A stretch of 64,000 bases of DNA from Hypholoma sublateritium FD-334 SS-4 (Eukaryota > Basidiomycota > Agaricomycetes > Agaricales > Strophariaceae): the NCBI GenBank assembly GCA_000827495.1, contig KN817525.1, positions 1-64,000 on the forward strand, read 5' to 3'. Each line of letters starts with the position of its first letter. Positions within the stretch are counted from its first letter, which is position 1. Shown in pieces: positions 1 to 12,247 of this stretch. Below the pieces are notes generated by a model that was not told the origin of the DNA, searched no databases, and was given only the letters and a program-made list of their open reading frames with translations. The position numbers and the translations under genes are program-made.

Positions 1-267
1 GTGAGCGAGGCATTGTAAACGTAAAAATGAGATATTAAATGACAGAGAACGAGTTTGGCGAGAGGCTAGTGACTCAGCTGAACGGCGAGGGCAACAAGAA
101 CGGAGGGAATGGAACATCTTACGGCTGCTTATAGTATTCTGTAGCCCAACACCTGCCTTAGTAAGCAGACATATTTGGTAGTCCCACTGTTCTGGACCTT
201 TTGTTGTTGAAGGTAAAAGATGATTCGAGGTAAGGAATGATTCGAATGACATCAAGAAGTTACGAGC
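1..267. other. Left flank, 3' of the transposase gene
   Basis: No gene seen. This is the downstream flank of the minus-strand transposase gene and may hold the left end of the element. I could not find a terminal inverted repeat paired with the 3.4-3.8 kb region. Confidence 0.4.
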
Positions 268-3200
268 CTAAGATACTTCGTAGTTACCGCTCAGATATGC
301 AACGTCAAGCCCCGGTCGCTCTACGAGGTAATAATACTCCTCTGCCCCATCCATATCCCTCTCCCCGTCCATAGTAGACTCCATACCCCTCTCCCCTTCG
401 ATACCTCTCTCCCTGTCTATATCCAATTCCCTGTTGACGACATCGCTGACAGCTGTGGGAAGGGGGTGCGGAATCATCGCGATAACCGCTTTGATGCAGG
501 TGGCATTGATAATGAAAATGTTCCGATGACCGAGGTATTTGCATAATATGAATGTTCCGTGTGATTCAGCGATGAGGGCAGGCAGTGGCGATGCGAAAAC
601 CGAGACAACAGCAAGTGTTAAGAGCGAGCCCTTGATACGACATTGATAGTAATATAAGACTTCTCCTAGTGAATAAGAATCATTTGTGAAAAACTGATGA
701 ATTGAAATAAGTAGAGTCGGAATGAAAAATCAACACGACATACTTACCTTGATATATCTGGCAGTTCGGATTTTATTAATGGGTTTCAAGGCCTCCTTCC
801 ATNGTGACCTGGCTATTTGCCCATTGGGCAGACGAAGCCTAGCCCATCNAACGATCTTCGGTGGCCATTCGGTCCCAAACTGTGTGAGAGAGTGATAACG
901 TGTGAGATACAGTCTGAAAGCTGCAGCCTCCGCCTCCTCCATGACCCTGCTGTATCGATCTTGGGCTCGGAGAAGTAAATAACCTCCACCAAGATCAAGT
1001 GCGCCGCGGGGGAAGTCACGCTCTGTTGGCTGGAGATCTGGAAATATAGCAATGAGGGCATTAGTCTGGCAGCGAAGTAGACCACGTTGAGATAAGTTGG
1101 CAAAGGGATTGGAAGGCTGCCGAATTTCTTCACCAAGATTGCCAATTGTTCGTTCCATCGTCCACTGCGAGGAACAAATTGGGGGCCCAATTCTTGTGAC
1201 TTCTGATGCGAGGTGTAGGAGTGCGTGAATACTTTGTCGGCAAAAATGAATACGATCTTCGCGCCGCTGATAGTAAAGAGTTTCAAACTCGAAGGCAAAT
1301 GAGCGAAGAAGGTGATCGGCCAAAACGAGGTCAGCAGAGCCAATGCGATATTGCTGAATAATACGCATTGCTCGAACGAGTTTGCAGAAGTGAGAATAGT
1401 AAGGCTGTGGGAGAATTCCAAAGAGGAGAGCTGGAGCAAGTCCGTATAAATACAGGAGCCACTCCCATGCCTTGTACCCGCTGCTGATTTTCTCGGCTAT
1501 ATTACGAGGAGGTCGATCAAATGACCCGGGGAGGTAAGGAGTTGCCGCCGCAACAGCTGCACCATGCTCCTCCCAGACTTCTCCATGAAGTACGGCCCAT
1601 GGCCAGTTTGATGGGGGGTCATGCTGATCGTGGTCAAATAGGCCACGCCAAAGAGGTAAGAGGAGGTCAGATAAATTGAACGTGCTGAGGTGCATGATGT
1701 CCGATCCAAAGCATCGAGGAATTTGCAGAGTGGAGCATGTAGGAAGGCCGAGAAAAATAGTTGGTTTGACAATGCCTGTCTGAAGACGTCGCTTCTTGTA
1801 TTGGGTGTCGTTAGGAGAGGCCAGGAGAAAGCGAAGGTTGGTAAAGTAATGACTGCATGAGGTAGATACTGAGAAGTGAGAGAGATCTGGGTGATCACAG
1901 CCAGCCATTTTGTAGCCTATTGGCTTAAGAAGTGCCGGATAATAGTGTGGACCATTTGCTTTGTGTCGACCTGGGGTTGGACAGTAAAGACGGCACCCGA
2001 ACTTCCCATGGTGACCAACAAGGCTGGTGAGATAAGCCATTGCTGGACCATCGGCGGTATTGAGTGCTAGAAATGGTCGACTCGTGAACGTCTGGTCGAC
2101 CTCGGCATTCCAGATGACCAAGCCTTCTTTTTGTAAGGCAGCTAGATGATAGAGCCCGGGAAAAAGGAAAGAATCGAGATGTTTCGGCTTTTTTGGACCA
2201 GGTATGAAACCTCCAGGAATAACAAATTCCTTTTTGTAGCGCTCCTCCNGACACAAGTCAAGTAGGACCCAGATATAAATCCAACAATCGGACATTTTGT
2301 GAGCATAGAGTTGAGCACCGTCAATGGAAAACATCAGAACAATATCGTGGTCGGTAATGTTACCATTCCGTATGTTTTCAAGGTAATCACTACCGTGAAA
2401 AAAATCTTCGTAGATNGGAATTCTTCCATTGTTGCTCTGTAAATTTTCGATGATTTCTTGAGTTTTGTTTCGTCGGTAGTTAAATTTTCGAGCGCTACGA
2501 GGATCACGCCATAGAGCTTGTAGTACTGGGCCGATTGGCATAGTGTGAAATTCGCGGTATGTTCCAGATATTGGACAGCGTTTGGGCTCGTTGCACTTGG
2601 GGCAGTGGTCCAGGTCTGCGAATGGCCCCGTGAAAGCTATGCAACTATTCTTGCACATAGGGTGAACAATTGAATCGACGCCTGTAATATTCGCGAGCAT
2701 TTTTTTCATTTGATTATAAGAAGGTAGGTTGTCTTCTGGGTGACGCCTCATCACGGACTCTCGCGCGGTGTTATAGACATCTATCGATGCTTTAAGGCTG
2801 GCTAGAAACAGATCGAAGGCTAGTCGTAGGTCCGGCTGACTATCCAGTGTGAATCGTTCACGCGGCGGGTTCTTCAACCGATCAAGAGCCTCGGAATCAA
2901 GACCACTATGCCTCCCATTCAAAGAAGCGCCCTTGAGCTCCCGAATAAAGTCGTTGCCTAGGCGAAGTTCTGCCAAACAAGTATTCTCAAGGAGCTGCTC
3001 AAAGTGGGGGCCAGTGTTTTCGCTCCCTGTAGGTTCTTCAAGTTGGCGTCCGGATTGCCGTTCATTTCCAAATTCAATTTGCGACTCGTCGAGACAGCCC
3101 GGGTCTGCGAGATCAGGTTCATCGAGTAAATTCACAGCACGGTCAACACCGAGAGGCCTCTCTTGAGCCGAAGGCAGTGGGGAATCTGAGTCGTCCTTTA

Positions 3201-3442
3201 ATAAAAAATATGAGATAGTTAATGCTTCAAAATTGATAATTTGAACTCACACATGCAGCCGCGCCGAGAGTCTCCATTGCTGGCTGCACTCCGAACTTGG
3301 CATGCCGTAGAAACGAGGACTTTGAGACTTCTCGCGGCGTACCCTTGCAGAACTTGATACAAGAGCAGAAATACTTCTTTGCAGACTTTGAAGGCTCTTT
3401 AGGCATCGGGTCATTACAAAGAAGAGGATGTTCATCGTACAT
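268..3442 (-). mobile_element. Plavaka-type (CACTA superfamily) transposase gene, apparently full length
   Basis: Three exons in one frame (3251-3442, 748-3195, 268-693) give about 1,021 residues. The N-terminus has the cysteine pattern and 'VSKSSFLRHAKF' block seen at the start of basidiomycete Plavaka ORFs. The central part carries the Tnp2-like transposase region, including 'MFSIDGAQLYAHK' and 'GSDIMHL'. The C-terminal exon ends with the family-like 'YYLVERPGLDVAYLSG'. No in-frame stop or frameshift was seen, so the copy may be young or still coding. Four ambiguous bases (803, 849, 2249, 2416) all fall inside this gene, as expected if several near-identical copies were collapsed in assembly. 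Terminal inverted repeats and target-site duplication were not found. Family assignment is by remembered motif similarity and was not searched. Confidence 0.8.
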
Positions 3443-4346
3443 CTCCCCCACGCGTCGATTTGCAATCATGCAAGTTACATAAATTGATATATCTTGAATA
3501 TGATTGAACTGCACATGGTAATTTACCATTCTTAGTATGTTTTTGCAAGTTCAGCCGTATGTAAACATGTACAAAAAGCAGTCTTCGGCCCCGTGGTAGC
3601 GCGTGGCAGCGCAAACATATCCATGCAAACCGCCTGTATTATGAACAACTCGATGGATACTACAACATGCCGGGATATACGACCACGGTCAACGTGATTC
3701 GGCTTTATCGGAGGTGATTTTCACTGGGGCGCAATGCGCATGATCAATGTTTTGCGCGCGCTCTATTTATGGACGTCGGTAGCGAGTCTAAAAGCGGGAG
3801 CTTTCGTGGCCGGAAAAATGACCTTGCACCCTTCAGGATGCCGATTTGCGAATTCGAAAAGAGGCTTTCGAAATTATATGGGTCGAAGTGAGGGACGGGT
3901 ATTTTTATGGGAAAATTGGAGTAAAAAATATAATCAAGTACTTTCCGTGGCCGCACGGTTGAACCGGACGGGTTTCGCTAACAAGTCCGTCAAATCGAAA
4001 AGTCATTTTAAAATATTTTGTGCCCCCGAGGCTATAGGAGCAGAGTCTATGTCTCGGTACTTCAAGAAATTAGAGTATTCACCGCAAAATCATCGGATAG
4101 AAAGGCGCTTTTGTGGCACCACGATGATAGAACAGTACTAGGTTTGGAACAAGCAAATCATCAGCGCATAAAAACGCCGTGGTGGATTCGGATAATCACC
4201 AACGTCACAGATTTCGTGAACGTATACCGTAACTATCGTCTGTACACCTTGTAGGCGTTTTCTTTCTTGAAGCTTGAGGTGGTTCCTGTAGATCAACGCG
4301 TGAGAAAGTTGGAGATGATCTCGACTGCTGGCACGGCGGAACGGCC
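3443..4346. other. Gap between transposase and PIG-M gene
   Basis: It should contain the transposon's upstream end and the PIG-M promoter. A short open frame at 3734-4141 (+) has no recognisable domain and was not accepted. Nothing else seen. Confidence 0.4.
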
Positions 4347-5911
4347 ATGTCATCTTCCTCACCACTTCCATTGCCCTCATTCCGCAATGTCCTCCTCCTC
4401 TCTGCCCTCATAAGAATAGGCCTCATCGTATATAGCGAATGGCACGATGCGCATTCCGTCGTTAAATACACAGACGTCGACTACCGTGTTTTCAGCGACG
4501 CGGCGGCATTTTTGCTGCATCCTGGCCCGGGAAATGCCAACCGCGCGCAAGGCCCTGTGAAGGAGATATTTGGCTACGCGTTTAGTTTTGGAGAGTACGC
4601 CAATCCCTGATGTATATGCGCTGTAATAGATGATATATAACACGTCGCCAGCCCATATACGCGCGAAACATATCGCTACACCCCACTACTGGCTCTGCTG
4701 GTTACGCCCAACGGATGGCTGCACCCTTCATTTGGGAAATACCTATTCGCGCTGTGTGATCTCATAAATGGGGTGCTGATATACCAACTCCTCAAGGCGG
4801 ATATTCTTCCCGCTGCTCTTGCGCCTGTGTCCGAGAAATCCAACGGCAGTGGACCTTCGCCAGGTGCGATAGAAAGGCAGGCGACAATATACAGCGCAAT
4901 CCATCTCCTCAACCCCCTTGTCTTCTCGATATCAACGCGGGGCTCTTCCGAGTCTGTGCTCTCGTTCCTAGTTCTCTTGACCCTGTATGCCGCTATGAAA
5001 GGACGCTGGGATTCGGCAGCGATCCTACTCGGGCTGAGCACCCATTGGAAGATATATCCCATAATATACGGCGTTGGATGCTTGGGTGTCGTCGGGGGCT
5101 CCAAGCGGGACATCAGGAACGTAGCTGATTTTCTGCGGAGTGTAGTGAATGCGAAGACCATCCGCTTCACTTTGATCAGCGCTGCGACGTTCTTCCTCCT
5201 TGGGCTGGGCTGCTACGCTATGTACGCATATAATCATGCTTTACTGACCGTAAGGCTGGATTCTGACAATCTCCACAGCTGGGGGTACCCTTTCCTCTAC
5301 GAATCATATCTCTACCACCTCCACCGCCTCGACCACCGGCACAACTTCTCGCCCTACTTCTACCTCACCTACCTGACGTACGTCGCCGACCCCTCGCGGC
5401 CCACGAGTCTGTTGCAGCGCGTCCTGCGCTCTCCGCTGACGAGCTTCGTGCCGCAAATGGGGTTGGCGCTCGGCCTTGGCCTCCTGTTCGGTCGGCGGAC
5501 AGCAGACCTCCCATTCGCGTGGTTCGTGCAGACGGTGGTGTTCGTCGTGTTCAACAAAGTGTGCACCTCGCAGGCAAGTTCTTCTATCTGATTGTTTAGG
5601 CAAAAGGCTGACATCTACCCATCGCTGCACAGTACTTCCTCTGGTACCTGCTGTTGCTGCCGCTCCTCCTCCCGCATCTCGCGCTGTCGCGCACCAAGAT
5701 AGCCCTGTACACCGTTGTCTGGGTGGGCACCCAGGCGCTGTGGCTCGCCGAGGCGTACCGGCTTGAGTTCCTCGGCGAGAACGTGTTCTTTGGGCTGTGG
5801 GCGCGAGGGCTCGTGTATGTCGTCGGCAATTGTTGGGTGTTGGTGGGCATCATGGACGGTTACCGTGGCAGGACGGTGCGCTCAGATGACTCTGGTGGCG
5901 TATTGTCATAG
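4347..5911 (+). CDS. GPI14: GPI mannosyltransferase 1 (PIG-M / Gpi14)
   Basis: Catalytic subunit that adds the first mannose to the glycosylphosphatidylinositol precursor on the ER lumenal side, using dolichol-phosphate mannose. Three exons (4347-4594, 4652-5573, 5633-5911) give 482 residues, normal for the family. The lumenal DxD motif is seen as 'YTDVDYRVFSDAA' (D43, D45). Other family blocks are 'TYRYTPLLALLVTPNGW' and 'THWKIYPIIY', followed by several hydrophobic membrane segments. The second intron starts with GCAAGT after CAG and ends in CAG, a classic GC-AG intron. The first intron (4595-4651) is inferred from phase and the family block just after it. The gene is convergent with the SNF2 gene on the other strand. 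Confidence 0.93.
5574..5632 (+). other. GC-AG intron in the PIG-M gene
   Basis: A 59-nt intron with donor CAG|GCAAGT and acceptor GCACAG. Splicing joins 'CTSQ' to 'YFLWYLLLLPL', keeping the family's hydrophobic segment in frame. No GT donor at this place gives the same join. Confidence 0.8.
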
Positions 5912-6333
5912 TATACTTGGGCTGGCCATGCGGGGAGGGTGCCAGTTTACATGTATCTGAACTGCGGGAATCAAATATTCTCAAAACTTTACGTCCTATT
6001 CATTTGCTTTCGCTTCTGCTTGCAGGCTCAAAAGCAGATCAAGGTGTGTAAAAGCAGATTAAGGTGTGTATCAAAAGCAGATAAGGTGTGTATCAAGTAC
6101 CTGATGGTACAGGAAAAAGGCACCCTTCAAGTCCGACCTAATGTAGGCGACACACCGAACACCCGAATTGCAACGACTGATAAATACCACAATAAATACA
6201 AAATGTGTATGTACAGATAAGACTATAGGTTACATAGAGAGCTATTAGACATCAGAGCAGATTTACAACATCAGGAGTATGTACATAGTTTGGGAGAAAC
6301 AGCAATCATATACATATACACAAAAAAACAGTC
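5912..6333. other. Convergent 3' region, PIG-M and SNF2 gene
   Basis: Both flanking genes end here, so it holds their 3' untranslated regions and terminators. It contains a three-unit direct repeat (listed separately). No gene seen. Confidence 0.5.
6030..6091. repeat. Short tandem repeat, three units of 19-20 bp
   Basis: Units at 6030-6049, 6050-6069 and 6073-6091 share AAAAGCAGAT followed by AAGGTGTGT, differing by one base or one deletion. They lie between two convergent genes. Confidence 0.85.
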
Positions 6334-9300
6334 TTAACCAAAACGAATCTTCTTTTTCCTTGGAGATGGCGCTTCCTCGGTGGACTCTTCTTTAATATGC
6401 GACCCGCTGCTTTCAACTTCTACTCGGACGCGTTTGGGCGAGTTGAGAGCCCTTTGTGCTGCGGGTACTTTCAGCATGATTGCCCCCGGACGCGGTTGAA
6501 GAAGTTCCGGAGCCACCTCGATCAGTGGAAATTCAGTTATCGTTGTCAAAGTAGGTGTATCAACGATGAATTTCGGGTTCTGCGGAAAGGTATTTAACAT
6601 CAAGGAGAGGGAGATACAACGCCGATGCCACGTACTGCGATATAGTGCCGCATCCCGGCCTCTTCCAGCACCTTTGGGAGCTTTTCTTGACTGTCCTTCA
6701 ACGCGCTTCGTCGCAGCACCATATTTTCCTCCGCAGTTTGTCGGATAGCCAACGTTTTGACTGCAGATTTACGGTCAGTTAACATGCAAAAACGCCAGAC
6801 TGGTGGCTAGCTCACCAGATATAGGCCGTGTTTGGCCAATCCGATGTGCTCGCTAATTATGTTCATCGTGAATTACGCGAAACAACGACATACGTAGAGT
6901 CTCACCTTGATTGCTTGGCTTTCAACATCAGCCTGCCATACCGGTTCACAAAAGATTACCCTAGATGCAGATACAAGATTTCTGCGGGTTCCCAAGTTGA
7001 GAAAAAGTCATACGTAGAATTTTCAAATCACCTACAAGCCACGGGCGCCATGTTTCAGTTCCATGAGGAAGACACGGTATGTGTCCGATGTTTCGAACGT
7101 GAGGACCATTTGCTCTCGAACATGAGCATCCACTTGCGTGGTAAAGCGCAATGATTTGACGTGTATCAGTTCCATTGCTTCAGCGACATGGGCCAATGTC
7201 AGCGCTGATTCTGAGAAAATCAGGAACTTTTCTGTTTCGGAGTATTTCTTGACCTAGTTCCAAATAAAATGTTATGAGTGCCTAACCAGGAGAAAGAGGA
7301 AGGATATCATAATCACCTCGTTGATGATATAATTCAATTTACTCGAAGCAGATGATCCGATACGGATTTTCGCAAAAGGCGATTGAGCGATAAGAACGGA
7401 TGGTTTTCCAGGAGAACTTTGCAGCCGAGAAGGATCAGCTCTACTCGTCGAATCGTTGTCGTCTTCGTCGTCTTGCTGGAGCCTAGCCATGGAAGCTTCC
7501 AAATCCTTCCTCATTGCGTTCAGCGTCTCCGCGGAATGTGCCTTCGTTGCATACTTCTCGGTTATGTGGCTTGACGAATGGTCGTCGCCGCTCTTTGCCT
7601 TCTTGCGGTTTTTGCTTTTCTTGCGCCGGGAGTCTTCGAAGGCCTGTCGCACGACCTTGTCCCGTTGAAGTGTTAATTTGCCAATCTCGATCATGTCATC
7701 TTGCTTGATCAATGGCCGTTTGAGAGCCAGGTCATGTAAATGCAAGAGTGTGTCGGCGTGCGCAAGACCAACTGGAGAACCGGAGCTCGAATTTACGTCT
7801 GGGCGAGGAAGTCGGCTCCAAGCATCGAATGCGTTGTCTTGTAGGTTATACACCCAATAGGGAATATCTTCGTGATATTGCATTTGTTTCCACACAGGAT
7901 CGTCAAGCGCTATTCGACTACGACATCAGATGAGAATTTGTTCCCGCGCATGAATTCCGGATATTAGACCTACATATGTATGAGGGCGTCCTGCGCCGCT
8001 TGGATGTCTTCCGCGGGCGCATTTCTTTCAATAGCGCGAGCGATTAATGCATCTGACGTCTTCAGCAACTGGACACCGTTATACAGCTCATCTGTGACAT
8101 GCCAAAACAGTATTCTGAAATGAATAGAATAAGACCTTGGGCTTTCCGAAAAGAAAAAGGGCTGAGAGACGCACTGGGACATATTTCTAACTGTCTCTTG
8201 CAGAGCTTCGGCATTCTAGATTGATACAAAATGGTTAGGAGAACTGTATCGTCGAACTATGGGAGTTCCGCACCGCCGGATGGAACATATAGTCCTAGAT
8301 CGGATAACTTAGCCTACACCGCAGATTTGGAAACCGAAAAACTGACCTGATCCTTTCTTTCGGAATCTACGGCATTAAGAACGAGGACCGCCTGCAGCGC
8401 ATTGAATGATTTTATGACGAAAGGGTCCAAGTCCAACAGAACCGCCTCCTGTTTGACAGGCGGTAGCACCACATCCTGCTCCACGTCCTCTATACGGTGG
8501 CGGATCATCACCGTCTCCATCAATTGGTTGAGCACCTGGACGGCGCCCGCGCGCGGGCCATGCGGGTCGAGCAACGGCTCGACAATGTGCGTTGCAACGA
8601 GCTTCGGGTCTGCGCTAAACTGCGGTACGGCGATGAAGTGCGTGATCATGTTGCCCAGCTTATTCAGATCCTCCCTGTCGTACTTGTTCCACGCCCGAGG
8701 TTTGACGGCTGGCGGAGGCGACGGGGAGGGCGACGGTGAACCGGTCAGCGAAGATCGACGGCTTTGAGAAAGGGTATTGATGTCCGTAGGGACGATCGAG
8801 TCCCCTATATCTACACTTTCGGGAGAGGGGGCTGCCAATTCTTCGTCGGTGATAACTTTGCTCCCCAGCGAAAGCCCGAGAAGGTTGGTTGTGGGCGTTC
8901 CCGTGACAATCCACCTTCTTTCGACGCTAAGTAATTTAGCGAAGGGAACCAGATTGGTTGATAGGCTCGACGAGACATGGCCTTCGTCGATTATGAGACG
9001 TTTCCATCGAATTTTCAGGAATGGGGATACTCCTGCGATTTTGCAGGTGCAATTGGGCAGAAGGGAGTTTTCAAATAGAGGACATTTACAAGGGGGCTGC
9101 GGGGTGTGTAGATTCAGAATATTTTGCTTGCTGGACTCTGCAGAAAATCCTAGAAAATGTATCAGGCGTTGAGTCATGATGTAAACTTAATGGGCACGTC
9201 TAGACTTACTTTGGTAGCTCATTAAGATTATCTGTCAGCAAAGTCGTTGAGAAAATCACTCCGAAATGATAAAATTCAAAATCTTACATCGTAATCCGTA

Positions 9301-10751
9301 GCCAAACTCTGAGCACTGGGCATAGGTGTTTTCGTGCGAAGGATAAATACACGCAATTGGAGCGAACAATGCTTCTGAATTTCTCGATCCCATTGGCTGA
9401 GTAAATTTGGGGGTACCACAACAAGCGTGGCTGAGGTTAGATAGATGACCCTTGGCGTTTGTGGTAGCTTGTTTCGCTGTGCGCGTTCTCGGTTGTTTGG
9501 TTCGCCTAGATAGTGGTGGTAGAATGGAACGTTGGCTCGCAGAAGAGTGCCCAGTGGATGAGTGCTCAGTTCTTCCTCCTTTATGGAACTGCGATGGTGC
9601 CGTTCGCTCCAAGTGTTTTGGGGGATGTCGCAGAAAGGCGCCGTCCGCGCGCGATGGACCAAAAGTTCCACAAGTGACGGAACCCGCCGTTCTCCTAGCT
9701 TTGAAGTACCAGCCCGCTGTCGTGCTGCAGAAAAGTCTGATGATGGAAATGTGCGGTATGCAAGGGGTGTCATAACGGGACGGTCGTCGACAAGTGAAGG
9801 TTCTGGGGCTGATACTTGTTTCCGGGTAGCAATGATGAGGCTGAGCATCATAACCGTCTTCCCGGTGCCCAATTCTTCACAAAGGATACCACCACGACAA
9901 GCTGCTGACATGGGCCGTTCTTGAAGCACTTCTACTGTCCCAGGCTGGATGTAGAACGGCTTGTTGGTATCGACAGTCTTGACAGTTACATACAGTGGGT
10001 CCGGCACATCACGAAGGTCTAATTCCTTTTGCATCATTGCAGCAACCGTTCGCCGCTGATATCGATAAAGTGAGCTTCGCATCTCAAAGCCATCTAAATC
10101 ATCATCGAAATTGAGTAGACGACTTGATATTTCTCCATAACCAGGTATTGGCTCCGCAGCAGGGGATGCCAGTTGGCTATAGATGTCGGAAAGGGTATGG
10201 TGATTCTAGAAATTTTGAGAAAACCTCTACTGTGCGAGGTTAAATGCACATACCTGGGCAGTGGTTGGTTCATCCTCGGTCACCTTCTCTCCCAGCCATC
10301 TAGTGATACTCTGGGAGACATTGGGCAGCAGGGAGCGCATATATCTCCTTCCTGGGGCCAAGATTCCTTCCTTCCTCATGCGAAGCTTCCCATGTACATT
10401 TGGTAGGTCATATGGGATGAGATATATTCTCACATCCATGAGCCCGTAGGGATTGCTCCGGTAAGTTGTAGATATGAAATGTTCCTTGGAGAGAAAAGCC
10501 AAGCCTTGGCAGCGTACGATGTCGACCGGGTGCGATAGTCGAGGGAGTACTAGTTGTGCTTGAAAGACGTGCCAGCCATCTTCAGCATGGCTGTGCTGAC
10601 AGATTTGGTGGTCGATTTCGACCGGTATATTGAATGATGTCGTTCCCAGCGGTAATAGATTCTGTAGTGCAAAGGGAGAATTAGACGTAAACGGAGGCGG
10701 AGGCATGCAGAAACAGGAAGCACAACAAGACGGACAGAACAACTGGGTCAT
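6334..10751 (-). CDS. SNF2-family DNA-dependent ATPase (Rad5/16-like core)
   Basis: Predicted nuclear chromatin or DNA-repair translocase. Twelve exons (10254-10751, 9288-10205, 9210-9231, 8347-9149, 8175-8215, 7974-8114, 7317-7917, 7036-7253, 6906-6981, 6816-6852, 6636-6760, 6334-6579) give about 1,241 residues. Motif I is 'EELGTGKT' (near 279-283), Ia '[12 protein letters not shown]', motif II 'IIDEGH' (near 534), motif III 'RWIVTGTP', and motif VI '[13 protein letters not shown]' split by an intron (near 1107). A long insert separates the two RecA lobes; I see no RING finger there, unlike Rad5/HLTF/SHPRH. The tail is basic ('PRKKKIRF'), a possible nuclear signal. The start at 10751 is the in-frame ATG before a Cys-rich stretch ('[10 protein letters not shown]'); 10859 and 10874 are alternatives. 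A 22-nt exon at 9210-9231 is phase-consistent. A decayed copy of its 3' part lies at 29.4-30.2 kb. Confidence 0.9.
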
Positions 10752-10961
10752 TATGAGGAAGACTAGGTGACATCGCCCGCCGGCGTCGAGCTGGAGCACT
10801 GAATCAAGCAGCAAGCTGTGCAATATCCAGATTCTAACAAATGATCGCGGTGGAGTCATACCACGTGATCGCAACGACGTCGGACGCGGTTCGAGCGTCT
10901 CAAGCCTTTTGATTCGTCAATCATATTCCTGAATCCAAAACCCTCAGTAAACCACTCCAAC
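10752..10961. promoter_or_regulatory. Divergent promoter, SNF2 ATPase and PAM17
   Basis: About 210 bp separate the two start codons, so both promoters must fit or overlap here. No specific factor site was recognised. The interval shrinks if the SNF2 gene starts further upstream. Confidence 0.55.
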
Positions 10962-11830
10962 ATGGAATCTTGTTTGGTTGGAGCTCTTCGTCACTCGACA
11001 CGGCAGGCAGTGCGAAAAACTCCGAACGTACTTGCCCGGGGCAAGTCGACGGCGGCAAACGCTGCTCAGACGACTCGGAGTGCTGCAAAACCTGCGACGG
11101 AGACCATTTCAGCAGAGGACATCTCGTGGCCACAGTATCTGAACATAAAGAAGAGCAAACGAACCTGGCAAACGGTGTGTTATATTCACTGGCATGTCAT
11201 AGAATGCTCATGCTTGCGCGGCAGGCCGTCACCATTCCTTGTGCTCTGTTAGGTCTCGCGGGGGGTGCCGTATATTTTGGGAACTTGGATACCGATCCTA
11301 TGAAGCCCATCTGGGTATGCACTATAATTTTCACTCTAAAACAAGTTAATTCATGCCGGTACAGGGTATTGATCCATTTTTCTTCTATGGTTTCTGCACC
11401 GTTGGATGTGCCGGTGAGCAGTCCGTTTTCGAACCGCGACAACATGTATTTATTGGCCCAACTACTAATAGGCGCTGGTGCTTTGATTGGACCTACCATC
11501 GGAGGGTCAATTTGGAGGTTTACGCACCGTCGTGTGTTGATGCATATCGATGCAAAGGACCGCGAGTTCTTCCGCCGCATTGCCAAGAATCGTGTGGACG
11601 TTTCTCTCCAAAACCCTACCCAACCTGTACCCGACTACTATGGTGTGTAGAACCAACTGCATTCAGGATTCATACTGAAAATCAGACAGGAGAAAAGATC
11701 GGGTCCTTACACCAATATAGGCAGGTTCGTAAATTTGTATTCCCTTTGTGTTGCCAGTGCCGACCATACTATGCAGTGGCTTCGAGACCAATCCAAATAC
11801 AGGCACAAAGCACTGCTCCCCGAGGAATAA
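10962..11830 (+). CDS. PAM17: Mitochondrial import motor subunit Pam17
   Basis: Component of the presequence-translocase-associated motor on the inner membrane, which helps organise Pam18/Pam16 at TIM23. Six exons (10962-11174, 11225-11314, 11365-11413, 11472-11642, 11690-11724, 11777-11830) give 203 residues, close to yeast Pam17. The Arg/Ser-rich N-terminus resembles a mitochondrial presequence. Family blocks include 'WPQYLNIKKSKRTWQT', 'GIDPFFFYGF', 'IDAKDREFFRRIAKNRVD', 'PVPDYYGEKIGSLHQYRQW' and 'LRDQSKYRHKALLPEE'. Two hydrophobic segments in exons 2-4 fit the two known membrane spans. All phases agree, and introns are 47-58 nt. Divergent from the SNF2 gene. Confidence 0.95.
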
Positions 11831-12247
11831 ATAGACTATATCTTATAAGTCTTGTTTCTCTCTTAATGAATCTAATACTTTCTACAGTTTGGTTGAACGC
11901 GCTGGAATTATATCTACAGCCAATACACAATAAATAAAAGGTAGGTTGGAGTGGTCTACACGTCGGATAATATAGTTGGGTGAACCTCCGGGGTTCCATG
12001 TGTCGGGGCCAAGCCGATAGCAAGATATGAATATAATAAACGTGGGGCAAAGCACGTCGCGAGAATCGAAAGGGAGCCCTGGGGATAGCGCAGCGACATT
12101 AAATAGGCGATAAAGTTCCGTAAACGACAGGAAGGGACTGAGATAGTTTCCTACCAAGTGAGTCCAATTTTTTTCATTTTTTTTGTCTTTCCAATAAATT
12201 AGGGTCAGTGAAGCTGGTATAAGGTGTCAGCAGCACTGACTGTGTCC
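11831..12247. other. Convergent 3' region, PAM17 and SH3 gene
   Basis: Holds the 3' ends of two convergent genes. No gene, repeat or structure was seen beyond A/T-rich stretches. Confidence 0.5.

Noticed and set aside
1..3800. Search for CACTA terminal inverted repeats around the transposase gene
   Set aside because: A CACTG at 3724 and a CCCACTG near 185 were seen, but no matching inverted pair or target-site duplication could be shown by eye.
3734..4141. 135-codon plus-strand open frame between transposase and PIG-M genes
   Set aside because: No recognisable domain, and unspliced in an intron-rich genome. Likely chance or decayed sequence.
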